A stretch of DNA of 40,404 bases. Source: Syntrophomonadaceae bacterium. Its GTDB lineage: Bacteria > Bacillota > Ch66 > Ch109. Position 1 is the stretch's first letter. The number at the start of each line of letters is the position of its first letter. The stretch covers positions 1 through 40,404 of the forward strand of contig JAAYQE010000051.1 in the NCBI GenBank assembly GCA_012519455.1, given 5' to 3'. The notes below the pieces were generated by a model, which saw only the letters and a list, made by a program, of their open reading frames with translations, was not told where the DNA came from and did no database searches. The translations under genes were made by a program, and so were the position numbers. Below are positions 19,798 through 26,929 of the stretch, in pieces.

Positions 19798-20580
19798 ATG
19801 TTGATTGATAGTCACTGTCATCTTACGGATTCTGATTTTAAACGCGATCAAGCTGAGGTGCTGCAGCGAGCCCAGGCTATGGGGGTAGAACGGGTGGTGT
19901 GCGTGGGTTTTGATTTGGCCTCTTCCCTGGAGGTAGAGGCCTTAGCCCGGCAATATTCCAAAGTATATGCGGTGATTGGCGTTCATCCGCATGATGCGCG
20001 TCTAGTTCGGGAACAGACCTATGTTATTTTAAAACGTACCGCCCAGTCTCCCCGCGTTGTAGCTATTGGTGAAACCGGACTCGACTATTACCGTAATCTT
20101 TCCCCCCGCGAGGCCCAACAACAAGCTTTTCGGGGGCATATTCGGTTGGCGCGCGAACTAGGCTTACCCCTGGTCATCCATGACCGGGAGGCCCATGCAG
20201 ATGTTTTGCGGATTATGCGGGAAGAAAAAGTGAATGAGGTGGGTGGAGTGGTCCATTGCTTTTCAGGGAGTTGGGAGATGGCTCAGGAATGCATGGATAT
20301 GGGATTTTATATTTCTCTGGCTGGCCCGGTTACCTACAACAATGCTCGGCGACTCCAGGAGATTGCCACGCGGGTTCCCTTAGATCGATTGTTAGTGGAA
20401 ACCGACGCCCCCTATCTAACTCCGGTACCTTTACGTGGAAAACGCAATGAACCGGGCTATGTTCGGTACGTAGCGGAAAAGATTGCGGATTTGAGAGAAA
20501 TTACGCTGGAAGAACTAGCCAGGGCCACTACCGCTAACGTAGAAAAGATTTTTTATCGTATGGCAACTTCGACCTCTTGA
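19798..20580 (+). CDS. tatD: TatD family DNase
   Basis: MLIDSHCHLTD, AIGETGLDYYRN, VIHDREAH, LLVETDAPYLTP. Confidence 0.95.
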   Translation: MLIDSHCHLTDSDFKRDQAEVLQRAQAMGVERVVCVGFDLASSLEVEALARQYSKVYAVIGVHPHDARLVREQTYVILKRTAQSPRVVAIGETGLDYYRNLSPREAQQQAFRGHIRLARELGLPLVIHDREAHADVLRIMREEKVNEVGGVVHCFSGSWEMAQECMDMGFYISLAGPVTYNNARRLQEIATRVPLDRLLVETDAPYLTPVPLRGKRNEPGYVRYVAEKIADLREITLEELARATTANVEKIFYRMATSTS

Positions 20581-20775
20581 GACGTTCAAATTTCGTTCTT
20601 TTTTCTAATCTCCTTTAGGAATTCGAAGTATTTCGAGTAAACTTCTCTTCTTTAGCAGCAGGAAAAATCGTCAGGATGGAGAATATTTTAAACTGGCAGA
20701 CTGGAAAACTTTTTGAGGTTGTCAGGTAATATGATGAATTAGATTAGTTAATTCATTACCTAAATTGACGATTTA

Positions 20776-20909
20776 TTTAGCAAACTAACTGTTACCGTGT
20801 TTATGCCTTGGTGGTCCCAGGGCTACCGACTTATAAGGGCATGACTTAAGTCAGGGCGGTAGATGCATATGCATAATTAACGGCTTTTAATGATTGGTTA
20901 GTTGCTAAA
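20776..20909 (+). ncRNA. Candidate structured 5' leader upstream of the yabE-like gene
   Basis: Closing stem TTTAGCAA(A)CTAAC (20776-20789)/GTTAGTTGCTAAA (20897-20909) enclosing hairpins 20805-20823, 20823-20862 and 20863-20874. Confidence 0.5.
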
Positions 20910-20915
20910 GGGTGG

Positions 20916-21941
20916 ATGGGGCAAAAGGAGGTTAGAACCGAAGTGAATTGGAGAAAGAGATGGTTATCGGGAATAGTTAGACCAGGAGCATATCGACTTT
21001 ATTTAGGTGGGTTGGTCCTGCTCGCCCTAATGGTAGGGATAGGAGCAGGCCTTTCTCTGACTACCCGGACCGTGGCTATTCAAGTTGAAGGTCAGACGAT
21101 TGTTCAGAATACCAGGCATAATACGGTAGGAGAAGTAATACAATCCGCCGGTATTGAAGTGGGCCCAGAAGATCTGGTTAGACCCAGTTTAGAAACGAGC
21201 CTTGCTTATAACCAGACGGTTGAGGTAGTTCGTAGTTTTCCAGTAGTTGTTTTGGTAGACGGACAAGAGTTGGAAGTAGTTACTTGTCCGACCACGCTAA
21301 AAGACATCGTGCAGCGGGCCGGGATACAAATGGGCCCTCTGGATCGTATCGATTTATCGCCGGAAACCTGGGTGGACGAACCAACTGAAGTTAAGGTGGT
21401 GCGGGTAGAACAAAAGGAAATAACGGAAAAAGTGAAATTGCCGGTACCAGTGGAACGAACCCAGGATCAGACTTTGGTGAAGGGGATTCAACGTACAGTT
21501 CAAGCCGGATCTCCGGGGGTGGAACAACGTAAATTAATGGTAACCTTCGAAGATGGACAGGAAGTTAAGCGGGAAGTAATCAGCAGTGAAATTGTGAAAC
21601 CGGCGATTAAAAAAATTGTGGCGGTTGGTGCACTAACCAGCGTATCGCGGGGGGGGACAAGAATTGAATTCGATCGGGCGATGCAGGTGCGTGCTACGGC
21701 TTATAGTTATAATGCCGGTAGTCGAACCTCTACCGGACAACGGTTACGCGTTGGCGGTATTGCCGTAGACCCTCGGGTCATACCTTACGGCACCCGCGTT
21801 TATGTTGAGGGGTATGGTTATGCTACGGCGATCGATTGTGGAGGAGCGATTAAAGGCAATCGGATTGATGTCTTTTTTGAAACGGAAAAAGAATGTCGGC
21901 GCTGGGGAGTTAAAAACACCATGATGTATATTTTGGAGTAA
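20916..21941 (+). CDS. yabE: G5/3D-domain protein, YabE-like (Rpf/Sps-like cell-wall protein)
   Basis: DUF348 repeats, G5 region, C-terminal 3D domain RATAYSYNAGSRTSTG...VIPYGTRVYVEGYGYATAIDCGGAIKGNRIDVFF. Start could be GTG 20943. Confidence 0.9.
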   Translation: MGQKEVRTEVNWRKRWLSGIVRPGAYRLYLGGLVLLALMVGIGAGLSLTTRTVAIQVEGQTIVQNTRHNTVGEVIQSAGIEVGPEDLVRPSLETSLAYNQTVEVVRSFPVVVLVDGQELEVVTCPTTLKDIVQRAGIQMGPLDRIDLSPETWVDEPTEVKVVRVEQKEITEKVKLPVPVERTQDQTLVKGIQRTVQAGSPGVEQRKLMVTFEDGQEVKREVISSEIVKPAIKKIVAVGALTSVSRGGTRIEFDRAMQVRATAYSYNAGSRTSTGQRLRVGGIAVDPRVIPYGTRVYVEGYGYATAIDCGGAIKGNRIDVFFETEKECRRWGVKNTMMYILE

Positions 21942-21997
21942 TCGGACCCATTTACTATTTAGAGAGGGAATAAGCATATATAATTAATCGATAGAGA

Positions 21998-22033
21998 TAA
22001 AATTGACGGCTGCCGGCCGTCAATTTTATTATT
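21998..22033 (+). terminator. Rho-independent terminator after the yabE-like gene
   Basis: aaaattgacggc-tgccg-gccgtcaattttatt. Confidence 0.85.
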
Positions 22034-22077
22034 TAAGGGCAAATTGTAGTATAATAAAAAGCGGAGGAATTATATTG

Positions 22078-22971
22078 ATGGATTCTTATATAGCACACGT
22101 AAAACGGGCACGTACCTTGATTCGGCGCCATGAGTTTCGGGTAAAGAAAAAATTGGGACAGCATTTTATGGTTTCACCCCGGGTCTTGCAGAGGATTATC
22201 GAGTTAGCCGAGATCCAACCGGAAGATCGAGTGCTGGAAATTGGACCGGGATTAGGGGCGCTGACCCAGTTTTTAGCAGAAAAAGCGCAACAAGTCGTAG
22301 CGGTAGAAATAGATACCACTTTGCTTCCCTTGCTACGGGAAACGTTGGCTGGTTATCCTCAAGTCCAGGTAGTTCAAGGGGATATTTTACAAGTTAATCT
22401 GGATGAGGTAATGCAAGCCGCGAAAGGTTCGGCGTTAGAGGTTAATAGTCAGTATAAAGTGGTCGGTAATTTACCTTACTATATTACTAGTCCTATTGTA
22501 ATGAAGGTACTGGAAGGTGGCTATCAGATCGGAAATTTGGTTATGTTGGTACAAAAAGAGGTAGCCCAGCGGATGGCGGCTAAACCAGCTACTAAGGAGT
22601 ATGGCCTTTTAAGTGTTGCCGTGCAGTTTTATGCTGAGGTGTATTGCGGGGGGGAGGTCCCACGCGATGCATTTTGGCCCCAACCAGAGGTAGAATCTGC
22701 GTTGGTTAAACTGGTACCCCGTAAAGAGCCACCGGTAAAAGTAATTGACCGGCCATTTTTTTTCTGGGTTGCCCGGGCTGCCTTCGGACAGCGCCGGAAA
22801 ACTTTACTTAATGCCTTGGTGGGGGCCCCTGGACCGTTTAAACTTAACCGAGAAGAGGTAGAATCACACCTAGTAAATTTAAACATCGATCCCCGGCGTA
22901 GGGGAGAAACACTAAATCTGGCAGAACTAGCGGAAGTTAGCAATCGACTTTATCCAATTTTGGGCATTTAA
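22078..22971 (+). CDS. rsmA: 16S rRNA (adenine1518/1519-N6)-dimethyltransferase
   Basis: KKKLGQHFMVSPRVLQRI...VLEIGPGLGALT...VVGNLPYYITSPI; ATG 22078 preceded by gcggaggaa. Confidence 0.95.
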   Translation: MDSYIAHVKRARTLIRRHEFRVKKKLGQHFMVSPRVLQRIIELAEIQPEDRVLEIGPGLGALTQFLAEKAQQVVAVEIDTTLLPLLRETLAGYPQVQVVQGDILQVNLDEVMQAAKGSALEVNSQYKVVGNLPYYITSPIVMKVLEGGYQIGNLVMLVQKEVAQRMAAKPATKEYGLLSVAVQFYAEVYCGGEVPRDAFWPQPEVESALVKLVPRKEPPVKVIDRPFFFWVARAAFGQRRKTLLNALVGAPGPFKLNREEVESHLVNLNIDPRRRGETLNLAELAEVSNRLYPILGI

Positions 22972-22983
22972 GGGGGTAACCAG

Positions 22984-23451
22984 ATGTTTATCAGTCCTAC
23001 CCGAGGCCGAATGACCTGGGAGGAGATGCTTTCAGATATTTTGGCCTATATCATGGAAGCCAGGGAATATTCATATAAAATAATAGTTGGTACTGATTCA
23101 CAGATCAAACATGATACCTGCCTGGTTACCGCAGTAATTATTCACCGGGTAGGCAAAGGGGCGCGATATTATTATCGTAAGAGAAATCAAAGGAAAATGA
23201 GCAGCTTGCGACAGCGAATTTTCTATGAAGCAGCATTAAGTTTAGAGGTAGCGGGCCGCTTAACCGCACTGTTAGCTGAAAGGGGATTTGAGAGTTTAAA
23301 TATAGAAATCCATCTTGATGTTGGCCCCAAAGGGGAAACGCGGGAAATGATTCGGGAACTGGTAGGGATGATTGTTGGGAGCGGGTATGATGCCCGGATT
23401 AAACCGGATTCCTGTGGGGCTTCTAAAGTGGCGGACAAACATACTAAATAA
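22984..23451 (+). CDS. Ribonuclease H-like YkuK family (DUF458) protein
   Basis: IIVGTDSQIKHDTCLVTAVIIHRVGKGARYYYRK...HLDVGPKGETREMIRELVGMIVGSGYDARIKPDSCGASKVADK. Confidence 0.85.
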   Translation: MFISPTRGRMTWEEMLSDILAYIMEAREYSYKIIVGTDSQIKHDTCLVTAVIIHRVGKGARYYYRKRNQRKMSSLRQRIFYEAALSLEVAGRLTALLAERGFESLNIEIHLDVGPKGETREMIRELVGMIVGSGYDARIKPDSCGASKVADKHTK

Positions 23452-23534
23452 CGAAAAACAATCAGGATTCTATCTAGCGGCTTAAGTACTAGAGTTTAAG
23501 CTGTATTTTTCCCATTTGAACCGTAAGATAAACG

Positions 23535-23563
23535 TTGACTAGTATTACCGGTTTTTGTATAAT
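23535..23563 (+). promoter_or_regulatory. veg promoter P1
   Basis: TTGACT-N17-TATAAT. Confidence 0.8.
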
Positions 23564-23575
23564 TATACGTTAAAG

Positions 23576-23604
23576 TTGACAGAATCCGCCGGGTGTATTA
23601 AAAT
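23576..23604 (+). promoter_or_regulatory. veg promoter P2
   Basis: TTGACA-N17-TAAAAT. Confidence 0.75.
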
Positions 23605-23629
23605 GGTATGGAGACCACGAAAGAAGGTG

Positions 23630-23908
23630 ATGTTTTTGGCTCCCAAGAAAGTCCTGGCCGAGATCAAACAGGATCTCGAGTCTTTTGTTGGGAATAAGAT
23701 TCGCTTGAAAGCAAATCGGGGCCGCAATAAAGTGGTGGAACGCGTGGGAGTTTTGGAACAGACGTATCCTAACATCTTTGTGGTAAGGCTGGATGAAAAA
23801 AGATCAGAACGTCGAGTTTCATACAGTTATTCAGACGTATTAACCGAAACCGTTGAACTGGTTGTTTGTCATCAGGACGGTGATATTCGGATCGCTGGAG
23901 CCCGTTAA
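23630..23908 (+). CDS. veg: Veg family protein
   Basis: LAEIKQDLESFVGNKIRLKANRGRNKVVERVGVLEQTYPNIFVVRLDEKRSERRVSYSYSDVLTETVEL. The upstream ORF extension overlaps the promoters. Confidence 0.92.
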   Translation: MFLAPKKVLAEIKQDLESFVGNKIRLKANRGRNKVVERVGVLEQTYPNIFVVRLDEKRSERRVSYSYSDVLTETVELVVCHQDGDIRIAGAR

Positions 23909-23982
23909 GGATCTCCCGCACTTATTTCTTATCAGGGATGAGTTCCACAATATAAGTAAATGAAGCTTTATGGTCAGGTTGC

Positions 23983-24015
23983 AAAAAGGCAACGGGTAAA
24001 TCCCGTTGCCTTATT
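23983..24015 (+). terminator. veg terminator
   Basis: aaaaggcaacggg-taaat-cccgttgccttatt. Confidence 0.85.
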
Positions 24016-24238
24016 AAATGTGCATGGCAGCCTAAGGTAGATAATGGTAGATGCATGAACTAGGGTGGTAGGAGGCACCATTTATCAGTTGAATACATAT
24101 TATACTAAAAAAAAGATTGAGTAAAATCTACCCAAAGATGTTCTTTGAGGTCAGGATTTATGCAGTGCATAAAAAGTAACCCGACGCATCAGAGAGGGGG
24201 GGTACCGTGGCTACGGAAAAATTTGAACACGTAACTTT

Positions 24239-25777
24239 TTATTTGACCAGATAACAATTATTGCGCAAAATTTGAGTATTAATTTTATAGGCTACCTTAA
24301 CCTCAGGTATCTTGGGATTATCTTGACTAGGAAGCACTTCGATTTTATCGACTAACATCTTAAATAGATCTTGTTTGATTTCACTATCAGCTGAATTAAC
24401 TATATCGCCGATTTCATTAATAATATTTTGCAAATCCATACCCAAGTCAACGACTTCCTGTTTTTCTTGTTGTTGTTTTAGGATTTGCTTCTCTCTATCT
24501 TGAAGCGTTTTTAAGCCGCGATTTCTTTCTTCGATATTAGCTGAAATATCTTTTTCAGACACTATGCCTTTTGCAAATAAGTCTAATAGCTTTTTCTTTT
24601 CTTGTTCAAGATCATTTTGCATTTTTTTAATGTTATATAGTTCGTCATCTAAATTAGCGGGATTTGTCGTTTCTTGTTCTAAATACCTAGATATCTCTTG
24701 AGCTAATTTTTTTGGATTAGAAAAAAGGCTTTTAATCTCGTCCCAGATAATATTTTCTATTACTTCTGCTGGTAACCCGGGAGAATTACAGATTAGATTA
24801 TCAGGTAATTTTTTTCTACGGTTACAGCGATAATAAAAATGTTTACTACTGCATGAAGTTCCGTTATAAGAGCTTCCACAAACACCACACTTAATTAGTC
24901 CGCGTAAAAGATATATTCTTTTAGAGTGTTGTGACATTACTTTTCGCTCCTTTGCGACTCGTCGGGCTTTTTTAAAATCTTGCATCTTAATTATTGCGGG
25001 AATGGGAACGCTGATTCGTTTTTCCCCGGGTGGCTTATAGGGATATAGGCCGCTGGAGTAATACTTAGTGTTAAGGATTTTAGAAACAGAATATGAACAC
25101 CAGCCATATTTCGAGCGCGATAAATACCAGTCGCCTTTATAGTGTGCAGGAGATGGCGTCCTATGAGCATTCAAGTAATCTACGATTGCTTGAGTGCTCA
25201 TTTCTTCTTCTGTGTAAAGCCTGTAAATAAGTTTAACGGTTTTAGCCTGATCAGGCGATACCACAAGTCGTTTGTCTTTGTTTAAAATGTATCCAAACGG
25301 GATAGTGCCCTGAGGGAACTTCCCTTCACGTGCGTGACGAATTTTGCCTTCTGTAAACCTTTGTCTTATTACCGCGCGATCGTACGCAGCAAAGGTAGAA
25401 AACATACTGGCCATTAACTGCCCGGAGGGTTCAAAGTAGTCGAATGGTTCATTTATTGAAGTTAGGGACACACCGGATTTTTTAAAAAGTTGGTATATTT
25501 CTTGGGCCACAAACTCATCTCTGGCCAGACGATCCACTCTTAAAATCAAGACTTGTGTTATTTTACCCTCTAGGATGTCCAGAAGCAAGCGTGAGCCTTC
25601 CGGACGATCACGTAGAGGTAAAGCACCACTAATGCTGTCATCCTTAAACCAGTCATCTTCTGAGATAACAATGCTGTTCCGTTGACAGTACTCTTTAATA
25701 TTTTGTATTTGGGCCTGGATGGTATCACCCTTCGATTGTTCCTCGGTTGAAACCCGACAATAAGCAGCATAGGACAT
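24239..25777 (-). CDS. Large serine recombinase (integrase of the ICE)
   Basis: MSYAAYCRVSTEEQSKGDTIQAQ (catalytic Ser), LRVDRLARDEF, recombinase domain IPFGYILNKDK..., zinc ribbon CGVCGSSYNGTSC...YYRC, coiled coil. Confidence 0.95.
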   Translation of the reverse strand: MSYAAYCRVSTEEQSKGDTIQAQIQNIKEYCQRNSIVISEDDWFKDDSISGALPLRDRPEGSRLLLDILEGKITQVLILRVDRLARDEFVAQEIYQLFKKSGVSLTSINEPFDYFEPSGQLMASMFSTFAAYDRAVIRQRFTEGKIRHAREGKFPQGTIPFGYILNKDKRLVVSPDQAKTVKLIYRLYTEEEMSTQAIVDYLNAHRTPSPAHYKGDWYLSRSKYGWCSYSVSKILNTKYYSSGLYPYKPPGEKRISVPIPAIIKMQDFKKARRVAKERKVMSQHSKRIYLLRGLIKCGVCGSSYNGTSCSSKHFYYRCNRRKKLPDNLICNSPGLPAEVIENIIWDEIKSLFSNPKKLAQEISRYLEQETTNPANLDDELYNIKKMQNDLEQEKKKLLDLFAKGIVSEKDISANIEERNRGLKTLQDREKQILKQQQEKQEVVDLGMDLQNIINEIGDIVNSADSEIKQDLFKMLVDKIEVLPSQDNPKIPEVKVAYKINTQILRNNCYLVK

Positions 25778-25930
25778 AACAAAACCGTTCCTTTTGTTTT
25801 TTATCATTTTAGCACAAAAATTGAATACGCAAAACAATTGAGCAAATCATGAAGAGAACAGGTAAGTTTAGCGGATAGAGCGAAAATTAAGCGACCAGGT
25901 TTTAATTTTCCTGGAGGGAGGTAAATTTAA

Positions 25931-26146
25931 GTGACTATCAAGAAAGGCAGTTCCTGGCTCTGCGGAATGTGTGGAGCCAATAAGTACGAGGAGGTTAGAA
26001 AAGGCATTACTCGCCCTTTTCTCAAGGCATATGAAGCAGTGAATGGCCGATTATTCTTCGGGGCCCAACAAGTCTTTGTTTGCCCTAGTTGTACTGAAAA
26101 AGGTCATCGCCATAAGACATTAATTCTTTCATCAGGTCAGCATTAG
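25931..26146 (+). CDS. Small zinc-ribbon-like protein
   Basis: CGMCGAN...CPSCTEKGH; GTG start with ctggaggg SD. Confidence 0.5.
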   Translation: MTIKKGSSWLCGMCGANKYEEVRKGITRPFLKAYEAVNGRLFFGAQQVFVCPSCTEKGHRHKTLILSSGQH

Positions 26147-26354
26147 GTATACATTGTCAAGTATACAGAAGAAAACAGTAACTGGTAACGATCTTTTATG
26201 TAGGAGTTTCTGATTTTAAAACCTTGCTATTTGATTGCGTTTATCTTTGTTTAGAAGAAAGGAGGAAATGATTTGTGTCTAAGAAAAATTTCGCCTTGTT
26301 CTATCTTTTCCCTAGATTTTCCGCTAAATCTTTGCTGTTTTCTTTTAAGGCAGG

Positions 26355-26440
26355 ATAAGGGGTGCATACACACACCTGGCAAAGCCAGGTGGGGCGCGGG
26401 TTTGAGCGGGGTGCACTAACTTCAAGCGGGATGCTTAAAT
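26355..26440. other. Candidate origin of transfer (oriT)
   Basis: Perfect inverted repeat CACCTGGC-aaa-GCCAGGTG (26373-26391), GC-rich non-coding, near-repeats GAGCGGGGTGC/AAGCGGGATGC, upstream of the relaxase genes. Confidence 0.4.
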
Positions 26441-26495
26441 GACGCTCCTATTATATGGTATTTTTCATGAAGGGAGGTAGTCTGTACCAGGTGCT

Positions 26496-26909
26496 ATGAG
26501 TCAAAAATTTAAAAAATTAACTATTCATATTGACAGTGAAACTTATCAACTGCTAGTAACTTTGGCAAGTAAACGAGACGAGTCAATTTCAAAAGTTGTT
26601 CGTCGGATTCTATCTCAAGATCTAGAATCGCAAGTGGCTATTGATGCCCAAGACGTGCTTTTGACCGCCGTGCGAAAAGCGGTTGCACTGGAGCTACGCC
26701 AAGTAGAAGATCGTCTGGCCTCCCTTTCCGCAAAAGCGGCAATTACCTCCGCCTCGACGGAAAATTTAGTTTCTTATGTTCTTAAATTGCTCCATGAACC
26801 AAACATTCCTGGGGTTCGGGATGCTTGCCGAACAAGAGGGGTTGCTTATGTACGGGAACCTCTTAATCAGATCATGCAAGCTTACTCCTCCGAAGAAGAC
26901 AAAACCTAA
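26496..26909 (+). CDS. Relaxase accessory / ribbon-helix-helix-like DNA-binding protein
   Basis: KLTIHIDSETYQLLVTLASKRDESISKVVRRILSQDLE is RHH-like; immediately upstream of the relaxase. Confidence 0.6.
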   Translation: MSQKFKKLTIHIDSETYQLLVTLASKRDESISKVVRRILSQDLESQVAIDAQDVLLTAVRKAVALELRQVEDRLASLSAKAAITSASTENLVSYVLKLLHEPNIPGVRDACRTRGVAYVREPLNQIMQAYSSEEDKT

Positions 26910-26929
26910 AAAAGGGGAGGCGGTTATGG

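Noticed and set aside
20776-20909. ydaO/c-di-AMP riboswitch
   Set aside because: Genomic context fits but the characteristic ydaO conserved sequence blocks were not recognised; left as unassigned structured RNA.
26150-26172. GTATACattgtcaaGTATAC repeat as operator
   Set aside because: GTATAC is itself a short palindrome; spacing alone is weak evidence without a known regulator.
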